A stretch of 64,000 nucleotides of DNA from RHLJ01 sp040222455 (lineage in GTDB: Bacteria; Bacteroidota; Rhodothermia; Balneolales; Balneolaceae), in assembly GCA_040222455.1 (NCBI GenBank), contig JAVKDD010000015.1, positions 118,944 through 182,943 on the forward strand, given 5' to 3'. How positions within the stretch are numbered: the first letter of the stretch is position 1; each line of letters opens with the position of its first letter. Below, one piece after another: positions 55,814 to 64,000 of this stretch. The notes under the pieces were generated by a model. It was not told the DNA's origin. It saw only the letters and a program-made list of their open reading frames with translations, and ran no database searches. The translations under genes were made by a program, and so were the position numbers.

Positions 55814-58800
55814 ATGAATTCAGCAACTAATTTTTTTCAAACTTCTACTCTTTGTTTAATTATCATCCTGTTTTTTACAAGCTATTCTGTTGCACAAACA
55901 GTTGCTGTAGGCAAAGGTAGTTATAGCACCACACTCCCTTCTGGTGAAATCGGGCCACAAAACTTTGCAGGTCAAAATCTTCTACCTAAGGTTTCTGATT
56001 CTTTTGATCAAAGTGTGCAAACTAATGACTGGTGGAGCAGTTTAATCTATCCATTCTTTAGTAATCAATATTCTGGAAAACTCATTGCCCATCCTCTTTC
56101 CATGCAAGCAGTAGCTGAAGGGTTACAACTTAATTATACCTCCCAACATGTATTCGCCACTGCTGCTCCCGGCACTGATTATTTGTTCCCATATTATCCT
56201 AATGGCCAACTCACTGTTGGCGTTTCAGGATTGAACGCTTCTGATACAAAAACATATGAATACGATGACTGGACAGTAACAGCTGAATGGATAGATGGAG
56301 ATAAGTCAATGCTGGCAACCTTGGGACATGGACTGCCATTCGTGTATTTCGAAATCTCTGGAGGCAACGCTGCAATTAACTTCAATGGAACCCCTAATGT
56401 TTGGTTCAATGAAAATGGTGTTCTTGGAGCAACTATCGACGGCCGCCATTATGGAATTTTTGCACCAACAGGCTCAAGCTGGAACTCTGGAAGTATATAC
56501 ACCTCTGATTTAGATGGTAAAGATTATTTATCAGTTGCTCTACTACCTGATAATTCGCAAGCCACATTAGAGGAATTTAAATCTCACGCTTATGCATTTG
56601 TTACTAATAGTACAATTGATTGGGAATATGACGAGTCTACTTCCACTCTTACTTCTACATATAATTACGAAACTACCTTAAAGGATTCGGCAGAAGGCAA
56701 TGTTAATGAAACTATATCTGCACTTTATCGACATCAATGGATGTATGTAAATGAAATACTTACTGATCATACTTATGTATCTCCAAGAGGTGAAATGAAA
56801 GTAATTACTGGTAATTCATTTTCAACTACATTGAAATTTCAAGGTGTTATACCAACTTTGCCAAATCAAGGAGATTATAATCCCGATGTTTTAAAAAATT
56901 TGGTTTCTGATGTTGGAAATGAAACTTTAGATGTAGGACCAACCTATGAAAACGGTAAAGCAATGGCTCGATTTGCAAACCTCGTTCATATTGCTGATCA
57001 AATGGGTCTTACCACTGAACGCGATTATTTTCTTACAGCATTAAAAACTCGTCTTGAAGATTGGTTTACCGTTGGTGGAGAGCAAGAGTATTCTTATAAC
57101 GCAAACTGGGATGTTTTGACAGGGTACCCATCCGGTTTTGGTGCCGATAATCAAATTAATGATCATCACTTTCATGCAAGCTACGCAATAGCAAGTGCTG
57201 CTACTATTGCTCAATATGATTCAATATGGGCAACACAGGAAAATTGGGGAGGCATGGTGAATATGTTGATTCGTGATGCTAATAATTGGGACAGAAATGA
57301 TGAACTTCTACCATTTTTAAGATCATATGATATTTATGCAGGGCACTCCTGGGCTGCTGGACATGGCGATTTCGCTGAAGGAAATAATCAGGAATCTAGT
57401 TCAGAATCTATGAATTTTGCTTCCGCCGTTGTTCTTTGGGGTGAAGTTACTGGACAAACTGAAGTTCGTGATATGGGAATTTTCTTATATGCTACAGAAA
57501 CTATTGCCGTAGAACAGTATTGGTTTGATATTGATGATGTTGTATTCCCCGATGATTATCCACACGAAGCTATTGCTATGGTCTGGGGATCAAAAGGAGT
57601 TCATGCAACTTGGTTTGGTGGAGATCCTGAATTTGTACATGGAATAAACCTACTACCAATCACAAGTGGATCTCTTTACTTAGGTAGACATCCAGATTAT
57701 GTTATTGAAAATTATAATGAATTAGTTGAAGAAGGTAGTGGACAACCAAAATTATGGAAAGATTTATTTTGGTTATATCTGTCCATGTCTGATCCTAATC
57801 AAGCATTAACCTATTACCTCGCCGAATCTCCAACGCTCGATTATGATAATCATGATGAGGTATTTAATGGATTATCACAGCCTTTTACAATGCATTGGTT
57901 ATACAATATGAAAAGAATGGGACATGTAGATGCATCAGTTACTGCCGACATTCCTACAAATGCTGTATTCAAAAAAGGAAATGATAAGACTTACATAGCA
58001 TTTAATGCCAAGACTACTGATCGGTTGGTTTCTTTTTCAGATGGATATTCCATGACAGTTCCCGCTGGAGAAATGCTCACTGAAACCACACAGGAAAATA
58101 ACCCAAATGCTCCAGTTATACTGTTAACGGCTAATAAAACCAGTGGAAAATCACCGCTCACTATTGAGTTCGATGCAAGTAATAGCTTTGATAGAAATGA
58201 ATTGGATCTAACTTTCGATTGGGATTTTGCTGGACAAGGAGTAAGCTCAGCTCAAGATACATCATTCACTTTCACTGAAGCGGGTGAATATACCATCAGA
58301 CTAACTGTATCTAATACTGATGGATTAATCTCAAAAGACAGTGTGGTTGTAGAAGTACTTCCAAATGGAACTCCATTTGGTGGCGCTCCCACTACAGTAC
58401 CGGGAACAATACTAGCTAGAAATTATGACGAAGGCGGAGAAGGTGTAGCTTATCATGATGTTGACGCAACAAATCTAGGCTTGCTTTATAGACCTGATGA
58501 AGGTGTCGACCTTAGTGGAGATGGAGGAAATACACATGTATACTGGATCGTTGCTGGAGAGTGGATCGAATACACATTTGAAGTTCAGGAAGAAGGAAAT
58601 TACATCTTTAAACCAAATTTTGCTACAGTCCCTGGTTTTGGTAATTTCACTTTGTTGATAGATAATGTTGATATAAGTGAGAAAAGAGCCGTCACAGGTA
58701 CTGGGAGCTTTATCAATTTCCAATCCTTCGAAGTTGACCCTGTTTACTTAGAAGCTGGAACTCATATCATGCGATTTGAATTTGATACTGATTTTGCTTC

Positions 58801-59152
58801 TGAGAAAAATAATTGGCTGATGAGCTTTAGTAATATTGTTGTTGAAAAGTCAAATGAGGTTTCATCAGAGCTTGAATCAGGTTTACCATCTGAATTCAGT
58901 TTAGCTCAAAACTATCCAAACCCATTTAACCCAAGTACTGAAATTAATTTTAGTATCCCATCGACTGGGGGCGTAAAACTTCAAGTCTATAATATGCTTG
59001 GCCAAAAAGTAAGTGAACTTTTTAGTGGGATTAAAATAAAAGGAAGCCATTCGATAACTTTTGATGCTACAGGATTATCAAGCGGAGTTTATTTTTATCA
59101 ACTTGAATTTGATGGAAAAGTACTTTCAAACAAAATGTTGCTAATGAAGTAG
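55814..59152 (+). CDS. GH81 endo-beta-1,3-glucanase with PKD and CBM-like modules, T9SS cargo
   Basis: A 1112-residue secreted enzyme. A signal peptide (about 1-27) precedes a GH81 domain (about 35-720) recognised by TNDWWSSLIYPFF, ATLGHGLPFVYFE, and YAGHSWAAGHGDF followed by GNNQESSSESMNF. In this last motif Glu527 and Glu531 are the conserved glutamates. A PKD domain (about 770-855) and a CBM6/35-like jelly-roll (about 870-1015) follow. A T9SS sorting domain ends the protein. It should hydrolyse laminarin or other beta-1,3-glucan outside the cell, matching the GH16 enzyme at the other end of the mannan gene block. It starts its own plus-strand unit. Confidence 0.92.
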   Translation: MNSATNFFQTSTLCLIIILFFTSYSVAQTVAVGKGSYSTTLPSGEIGPQNFAGQNLLPKVSDSFDQSVQTNDWWSSLIYPFFSNQYSGKLIAHPLSMQAVAEGLQLNYTSQHVFATAAPGTDYLFPYYPNGQLTVGVSGLNASDTKTYEYDDWTVTAEWIDGDKSMLATLGHGLPFVYFEISGGNAAINFNGTPNVWFNENGVLGATIDGRHYGIFAPTGSSWNSGSIYTSDLDGKDYLSVALLPDNSQATLEEFKSHAYAFVTNSTIDWEYDESTSTLTSTYNYETTLKDSAEGNVNETISALYRHQWMYVNEILTDHTYVSPRGEMKVITGNSFSTTLKFQGVIPTLPNQGDYNPDVLKNLVSDVGNETLDVGPTYENGKAMARFANLVHIADQMGLTTERDYFLTALKTRLEDWFTVGGEQEYSYNANWDVLTGYPSGFGADNQINDHHFHASYAIASAATIAQYDSIWATQENWGGMVNMLIRDANNWDRNDELLPFLRSYDIYAGHSWAAGHGDFAEGNNQESSSESMNFASAVVLWGEVTGQTEVRDMGIFLYATETIAVEQYWFDIDDVVFPDDYPHEAIAMVWGSKGVHATWFGGDPEFVHGINLLPITSGSLYLGRHPDYVIENYNELVEEGSGQPKLWKDLFWLYLSMSDPNQALTYYLAESPTLDYDNHDEVFNGLSQPFTMHWLYNMKRMGHVDASVTADIPTNAVFKKGNDKTYIAFNAKTTDRLVSFSDGYSMTVPAGEMLTETTQENNPNAPVILLTANKTSGKSPLTIEFDASNSFDRNELDLTFDWDFAGQGVSSAQDTSFTFTEAGEYTIRLTVSNTDGLISKDSVVVEVLPNGTPFGGAPTTVPGTILARNYDEGGEGVAYHDVDATNLGLLYRPDEGVDLSGDGGNTHVYWIVAGEWIEYTFEVQEEGNYIFKPNFATVPGFGNFTLLIDNVDISEKRAVTGTGSFINFQSFEVDPVYLEAGTHIMRFEFDTDFASEKNNWLMSFSNIVVEKSNEVSSELESGLPSEFSLAQNYPNPFNPSTEINFSIPSTGGVKLQVYNMLGQKVSELFSGIKIKGSHSITFDATGLSSGVYFYQLEFDGKVLSNKMLLMK

Positions 59153-59223
59153 GTTCAATTCCTACTTTCATCATTTAATATTGAAATTATTTCATAAGAA
59201 TAACTATTAACTAATATTGTATT

Positions 59224-59252
59224 AGAGAACAAAATATCGTTCTCTCATTTTT
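59224..59252 (+). terminator. Weak hairpin terminator or attenuator after the GH81 gene
   Basis: Perfect 7-base arms AGAGAAC and GTTCTCT (59224-59245) with an eight-base loop are followed by CATTTTT. It lies 71 bases after the GH81 stop and 25-32 bases before the start of the ThuA/dehydrogenase gene, so it may limit read-through. Confidence 0.5.
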
Positions 59253-59276
59253 ACCAACCTATTATTTAATAAAAAT

Positions 59277-62200
59277 ATGCTACGTAAAATTTCACTCTTA
59301 CTATTCTCGATCATTCTAATCCCATTACTTTCATTTGCACAGACTTCTAAAGTCTTAGTTTTTTCAAAAACTGAAGGCTTTAGACATAGTTCGATACCAA
59401 ATGGGATAGCTGCTATCCAACAACTTAGTTTAGATAATAACTTTGAAGTTGACGCTACTGAAAATGCTTCTTTGTTTACTTTAGAAAATCTACTCCAATA
59501 TGATGCGGTAATCTTTCTTAGTACTACTGGAGATGTTCTTAACTCTGACCAACAAGCAGCATTTGAAGAATATATCAGCCGAGGTAAAGGCTATGTAGGA
59601 ATACATGCAGCTTCAGATACTGAATATAATTGGGAATGGTATGGTGGATTAGTTGGTGCATATTTCGAAAGTCATCCTCCTGGAACTCCAACAGCAACTA
59701 TTGAGGTTGCTGATAAAGTACATCCTTCAACTGCATTTTTACCTGACTATTGGGAAAGAACTGATGAGTGGTACAACTTTCAAGAAAACCCACGTGGCGA
59801 TGTTCATGTGTTAATGACTCTTGACGAAAGCACATACGCCGGTGGAAATATGGGATACGATCACCCAATTGCCTGGCTACACGATTATGGTGGAGGACGT
59901 GCCTGGTATACTGGAGGTGGACATACCGAAGCTAGTTTTTCTGAACCAAATTTTCTAAAACATATTCTTGGTGGAATTTTGTATGCCAGTGGCGATGTAC
60001 AAGGTCAATATGTTGCCACAGATGATGAGAAATTTCAGGTTACCGTTGTTGATAACAACCCTTCTAATCCAATCTCTCTGGCTGTTTTACCCAATCTAGA
60101 CGTCTTATATATTGAACGTGGTGGAACTATTAAATTGAGAAATAATGAAACTGGGGTAATAGAAATTGCTGGTACAATTAACGTTTTTTCCGGTTTTGAA
60201 GACGGTTTAATTGGTGTAGTGTTAGATCCCGATTTTGAAACTAATAATTGGATTTATTTCTTCTACTCTCCTTCAAATGAAAATGAACAACGGGTTTCAA
60301 GATTCGAATTTGTAGATAATAAAATTGTTACGGCATCAGAAAAAATATTATTGGAAATTCCAACGCAACGTAGTGAATGTTGCCATTCTGGCGGCGATAT
60401 GGAATTTGACTCAAATGGAAATCTGTTTATCGCAACTGGTGACAATTCAAATCCTTTTGCAGACGGCTGGTCACCAATTGACGAACGACCTGGAAGACAA
60501 GCTTGGGATGCTCAAAGAACTTCAGCTAATACGCAAGATTTAAGAGGTAAAATTCTTCGTATCAAACCAGAAGAAGACGGCACTTACACCATTCCAACGG
60601 GGAATATGTTTACGAATGAAGAAGATGGGAAAGCTGAGATTTATGTTATGGGAGCTCGTAACCCCTACAGAATGGCGATTAGTAATGACACAGGTGAATT
60701 AGTTTGGGGAGAAGTTGGTCCCGATTCTCGTGAAAATAATCCTGCGCGTGGTCCTGTTGGTTACGATGAGTTTAACCGTACTAAAACAGGTGGGAATTTT
60801 GGGTGGCCTTATTGTATTGCTAACAATATTCCATATGTAGATTTTAATTTTGCTACTGGAGTATCAGGAAGCAATTTCAATTGTGCAGAACCAATTAATG
60901 AATCTCCAAACAATACGGGAGCGACAAACCTCCCTCCAGCTCAACCAGCTTGGCTCTATTATACATATGGTTTTACTCCTGAACGTCCTGAGTTTGAAGA
61001 AGGAAATAGAACGGCAATTGCAGGTGGGTTTTTCGAATTTGATGCCGCTAACAATGCAACTGGAGGTTTTCCTCAATATTATGATAGTACTCTATTCATT
61101 CTTGAATGGACAAGAAATTGGATTAAAGAAGTGAGATATGACAAAGATGGAGAACTTCTTCAGATTAACCCTTTCCTTGATGATTTAGTGTTGAACCGTC
61201 CTATCGATATGCAATTCGGTCCAGATGGAGCAATGTATGTAATTGAATGGGGAACTGGATTTGGTGGAAATAATGAAGACGCCCGGATTCTTAAAATTGA
61301 ATACGTTGAAAATCTAGGAAATCGTCCACCCCAAGCATTTTTACAAGCTTCAAAAACAAGTGGAGCTATTCCTCTTACGGTAGACTTTTCGGGGGAATTG
61401 TCTAGTGATCCCGATGCGGATTTTCTTTCCTACTCCTGGGACTTTAACGGAGACACTATTGAAGACGATAGTACAGAATCTCCTAGCTATACTTTTACTG
61501 ATGCGGGTTCTTTTTTGGTAACTCTTACCGTAACTGATCCAGACGGAGAATCTTCAGTAGATCAGGTTAATATAGTTGCAGGAAATACTGCCCCTGAAGT
61601 AACTATAGATTATCCACTTAATGGTGGATTTTATATTGAAGGTGATGCGATCGAGTATAAAATTTCGGTAGTAGATGCTGAGCAAGGTTCTATTGGAAAT
61701 GGCATTGAATGCTCTGCCGTCGAATCTGAACCTTCCATTGGACATGACGATCATTCCCATGGTGCCGGGCCAAGCAATGGTTGCGAAGGTGAATTTCAAA
61801 CTGTAAGCCATGGCGATGGTCCAGATAACGTATTTTATGTATTTAATGCTACTTTTGAAGATGATGGTGGTGGAGCAAGCGCTCCCATTACTGGTAGCGC
61901 TTTAGCTGTTTTGCAACCTAAGTTAAAACAAGCTGAGCACGCTTTAGAGTCATTCGGAATTCAGCTTGAATCAACTGGTGATTTCTTAGGAGGTGGACAG
62001 AATGTAGGTTTTGTAAACAATGGTTCTGCCTTAAAATTTGGACCTATGAATTTTGAGAATATTGAATTCATAACCGCTCGATACGCTTCTCAAGGAAATA
62101 CTGCAAAAGTAGAAGTCAGAACAGGCAGTGTAAATGGTCCTATTATTGCGACTATAGAAACTGAGTTAACAGGAGGCTGGCAAAGCTACGATTATTTCAT

Positions 62201-63041
62201 GTCAGAGTTAGAAAATCCAGGAGGAACTCATGATGTCTATTTTGTCTTCACAAATCCTTCTAATCCAGATGGAATCGGTAACTTCAATTGGTTTGAATTT
62301 TATGGGCAAGGGATGGCTAAAGAAAATGCTGATTCTCTAAAAGGAATAACCGCCACTTATTTTTCAAGCGAAGATTTTACTGGTGATAAAATAGTACGTA
62401 AAGAACCAATGGTAGCGTGGAATTGGGGAAGCGGATTACCCATATCTGGTATTTCTCGTAATAATTTCAGTGTTAGATGGGAAGGTGAAGTTGAAGGACC
62501 AACTACAGGTAATTACCGCTTCTCAACTAATCCAGTAAATGGTAGTGCTAAAGTATTTATTGATGACATTGAAGTTAGCCCAAGCCAACAGATTGCCATG
62601 ACAGAGGGCGTTAAAAAGAAAATTAAGGTTGAATATGTTCATACAACTGGAAATGCAGAAATGTACCTTCGTTGGACAGGTCCGAACCCGTCAAATATTG
62701 TACATTACAATTACCTCACTCCCGATTTTGATGCTCTCTCAGTTTCAAACGAAGCTAGAGAAGAAACTGAAATTCCAACAGAACTAAAGTTAAGTCAAAA
62801 TTACCCTAACCCGTTTAACCCTTCTACTCAAATTGAATTCAGCCTCCCTGAAAATGGGAATGTGCAGCTTAAAATATTCAATATTGTAGGCCAAACTGTG
62901 CAGGTTCTTGTAGATGAAGTTCGAAACCGAGGAAGTCATTCCGTAACTTTTGATGCTACAGGTTTGTCAAGTGGGGTTTATTTTTATCAACTCGAGTTTG
63001 ATGGGGCAATTATTTCTAATAAAATGCTATTGATGAAGTAA
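59277..63041 (+). CDS. ThuA / PQQ-type sugar dehydrogenase multidomain protein, T9SS cargo
   Basis: A 1254-residue secreted protein. After a signal peptide (about 1-21) comes a ThuA-like domain (about 24-240, with KTEGFRHSSI, GYVGIHAASDTEY and AWYTGGGHTE). A six-bladed GSDH-type glucose/sorbosone dehydrogenase propeller follows (about 255-680, with GLIGVVLDPDFE, RSECCHSGGDMEFD and GGNFGWPYC). Then come a PKD domain (about 685-765), a region with a His/Cys-rich insert (GHDDHSHGAGPSNGCE), a CBM6-like domain (about 865-1010), a PA14 domain (about 1020-1145) and a T9SS sorting domain. Similar fusions occur in Bacteroidota and Planctomycetes; the substrate is unknown. It may oxidise or bind sugars at the cell surface. 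Confidence 0.85.
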   Translation: MLRKISLLLFSIILIPLLSFAQTSKVLVFSKTEGFRHSSIPNGIAAIQQLSLDNNFEVDATENASLFTLENLLQYDAVIFLSTTGDVLNSDQQAAFEEYISRGKGYVGIHAASDTEYNWEWYGGLVGAYFESHPPGTPTATIEVADKVHPSTAFLPDYWERTDEWYNFQENPRGDVHVLMTLDESTYAGGNMGYDHPIAWLHDYGGGRAWYTGGGHTEASFSEPNFLKHILGGILYASGDVQGQYVATDDEKFQVTVVDNNPSNPISLAVLPNLDVLYIERGGTIKLRNNETGVIEIAGTINVFSGFEDGLIGVVLDPDFETNNWIYFFYSPSNENEQRVSRFEFVDNKIVTASEKILLEIPTQRSECCHSGGDMEFDSNGNLFIATGDNSNPFADGWSPIDERPGRQAWDAQRTSANTQDLRGKILRIKPEEDGTYTIPTGNMFTNEEDGKAEIYVMGARNPYRMAISNDTGELVWGEVGPDSRENNPARGPVGYDEFNRTKTGGNFGWPYCIANNIPYVDFNFATGVSGSNFNCAEPINESPNNTGATNLPPAQPAWLYYTYGFTPERPEFEEGNRTAIAGGFFEFDAANNATGGFPQYYDSTLFILEWTRNWIKEVRYDKDGELLQINPFLDDLVLNRPIDMQFGPDGAMYVIEWGTGFGGNNEDARILKIEYVENLGNRPPQAFLQASKTSGAIPLTVDFSGELSSDPDADFLSYSWDFNGDTIEDDSTESPSYTFTDAGSFLVTLTVTDPDGESSVDQVNIVAGNTAPEVTIDYPLNGGFYIEGDAIEYKISVVDAEQGSIGNGIECSAVESEPSIGHDDHSHGAGPSNGCEGEFQTVSHGDGPDNVFYVFNATFEDDGGGASAPITGSALAVLQPKLKQAEHALESFGIQLESTGDFLGGGQNVGFVNNGSALKFGPMNFENIEFITARYASQGNTAKVEVRTGSVNGPIIATIETELTGGWQSYDYFMSELENPGGTHDVYFVFTNPSNPDGIGNFNWFEFYGQGMAKENADSLKGITATYFSSEDFTGDKIVRKEPMVAWNWGSGLPISGISRNNFSVRWEGEVEGPTTGNYRFSTNPVNGSAKVFIDDIEVSPSQQIAMTEGVKKKIKVEYVHTTGNAEMYLRWTGPNPSNIVHYNYLTPDFDALSVSNEAREETEIPTELKLSQNYPNPFNPSTQIEFSLPENGNVQLKIFNIVGQTVQVLVDEVRNRGSHSVTFDATGLSSGVYFYQLEFDGAIISNKMLLMK

Positions 63042-63092
63042 CCCTATTGTATTCTGGTTATTTTGTCATCAGTCCTTAACTAGTTATATGTT

Positions 63093-63674
63093 ATGAAAAT
63101 CGTTTACACATTACTTTTTGCAATATTATTAGGCTCAAATAATCTACTAGCACAGGATTGGTTAATTGAACGAGCAGAATGGGGAAGTGTCGATTCGTTA
63201 GTAGAAAGCAATAAACACACAATTTCGTACATAACTATTCATCACGGTGGTGAGATATATAATGACGATAAAAATACTTATGAGTACTTAAAAAACCTGC
63301 AAAGTTGGAGTAGGTCTGATCGTAAATGGATGGACGTTCCTTATCACTACATCATAGATCGAAAAGGAAAAATATTTGAAGGTCGGCCATTAGATTATAA
63401 AGGAGATACAAATACAACCTACGACCCAAGTGGACATGCTCTAATTGTACTACTTGGAAATTTTGAAGAACAAGAAGTTTTAGATGAACAGATTGTTTCA
63501 TTGAAAATAGTAACCGAGTATATTGCAGACCAAAAAGACGTTCCTTCCAGTAAAATCAAAACTCATAAAGATTATGCTGAAACTCTTTGTCCTGGGAAAA
63601 AACTCACCGAATATTTGAGTACTAACGATTGGCAAACTTTTTTGGGTGGCTTAGAAGACAATGAGTCTAATTAG
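63093..63674 (+). CDS. N-acetylmuramoyl-L-alanine amidase of the PGRP type
   Basis: A 193-residue protein with a signal peptide (about 1-21, ending LLAQ) and one Amidase_2/PGRP domain. Zinc ligands fit His50 (or His51) in YITIHHGGE, His158 in THKDYAETLCPGKK and Cys166. Tyr85 in VPYHYIIDRKGKIFEGRPL is the usual active-site tyrosine. It would cut the lactyl-alanine bond of peptidoglycan in the periplasm or outside the cell. It starts 51 bases after the ThuA protein gene and may share its transcript, but no functional link is apparent. The start is supported by the signal peptide. Confidence 0.9.
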   Translation: MKIVYTLLFAILLGSNNLLAQDWLIERAEWGSVDSLVESNKHTISYITIHHGGEIYNDDKNTYEYLKNLQSWSRSDRKWMDVPYHYIIDRKGKIFEGRPLDYKGDTNTTYDPSGHALIVLLGNFEEQEVLDEQIVSLKIVTEYIADQKDVPSSKIKTHKDYAETLCPGKKLTEYLSTNDWQTFLGGLEDNESN

Positions 63675-63716
63675 ACTAAGCATCTCATTTGCTGTTACTG
63701 TCGCTCGTTTTCTCTG

Positions 63717-63794
63717 GTTCCGTAGCTCTGCTGCGGAACTCTTATTCTCGTTCCATAGCTCCGCTATGGAATGCGACTCTGAGGCTCTGCCTCA
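63717..63794. repeat. Three consecutive REP-like hairpins
   Basis: Three short palindromes with three-base loops follow each other. The first (63717-63739) pairs GTTCCGTAGC with GCTGCGGAAC around TCT. The second (63749-63773) pairs CGTTCCATAGC with GCTATGGAATG around TCC. The third (63780-63794) pairs TGAGGC with GCCTCA around TCT. All share the centre GC-TCY-GC, and loop centres are 33 and 26 bases apart. They lie next to the RAYT transposase gene, as REP sequences do. Confidence 0.8.
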
Positions 63795-63804
63795 ATATAA
63801 CCAA

Positions 63805-63999
63805 CTATCCATCAAACAAAGTAACTGGAATCACACCATCTATGCCCAAGTAATTTCTGGCTGAGGAACATCGCCAGTACTCCGCTTTGTCTACGAACCC
63901 TGCTTTGACAGGATTATAGTGTATATATTCCAATTTCTGACTCATGGCTTTATGCGAGCTGATTTGTTTTGGATGATAACCCTCTTGCCAAATCTGATA
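63805..63999 (-). mobile_element. REP-associated tyrosine transposase (RAYT, Y1/IS200-like), C-terminal fragment
   Basis: On the minus strand an open frame enters from the right edge and ends with TAG at 63805. The 64 visible residues read YQIWQEGYHPKQI near the start, then KLEYIHYNPVKAGFV and YWRCSSARNYLG. The block YIHYNPVKAGFV followed by YWRxSSARNY is diagnostic of RAYT/TnpA_REP proteins of the HUH-type Y1 superfamily. The N-terminal HUH and earlier active-site parts lie outside the window. RAYTs cut and join single-stranded REP hairpins, and three such hairpins lie directly downstream, so the gene and its substrate repeats form one unit. Confidence 0.85.
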
Positions 64000-64000
64000 C

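Noticed and set aside
63661..63864. Plus-strand frame of 67 codons at the right end
   Set aside because: It runs through the hairpin repeats and antisense to the RAYT fragment, so it is not a plausible gene.

Overview
The window looks like the chromosome of a marine, AT-rich Bacteroidota-related bacterium, most likely of the Balneolaeota/Rhodothermota group. The basis is the recurrent C-terminal type IX secretion (T9SS) type A sorting domains with the motif NYPNPFNPST, a TonB-dependent receptor, lipoproteins, sulfatases, enzymes for beta-mannan and beta-1,3-glucan, and weak Shine-Dalgarno signals. The genus assignment is inference. No tRNA, rRNA or CRISPR array was seen.

Layout. 1-2523 (minus): the end of a membrane-protein gene and a BatA-like von Willebrand protein. 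2635-7233 (plus): an FG-GAP lipoprotein and the ABC-F ATPase Uup. 7471-19635 (plus): a tight five-gene signalling operon. It holds three histidine kinases with nearly the same catalytic core but three different sensors (seven GAF domains, a Reg_prop/Y_Y_Y periplasmic propeller, and a 7TMR-DISM module), then a lone receiver and a receiver-PP2C phosphatase. 19695-19788: an inverted pair of palindromic repeats between convergent genes.

19790-51885 (minus): about 32 kb of co-directional genes. The core is a beta-mannan utilisation locus: TonB receptor, beta-helix/CBM surface protein, sodium-solute symporter, GH130 mannosylglucose phosphorylase, 2-epimerase, two GH5 and two GH26 mannanases, two sulfatases, a non-catalytic CBM/FN3 protein, a metallophosphoesterase and a sugar isomerase-like protein. 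It is followed by an aldo/keto reductase, a GH16 laminarinase, a small NTF2-like protein, a sortilin-like propeller and a 68-residue protein. A divergent ROK repressor (52194-53402) probably controls it from a palindrome-rich intergenic region. There is no SusD. The inferred route is: surface GH26/GH5 cleavage with sulfate removal, TonB import, symport of mannobiose, epimerisation to mannosylglucose, and phosphorolysis to mannose-1-phosphate and glucose. The sulfatases point to a sulfated algal mannan.

53412-55658 (minus) encodes an SLC12-like transporter. 55814-63674 (plus) encodes a GH81 laminarinase, a ThuA/sugar-dehydrogenase multidomain protein and a PGRP-type amidase. The window ends in three REP-like hairpins next to the 3' end of a REP-associated tyrosine transposase gene on the minus strand.
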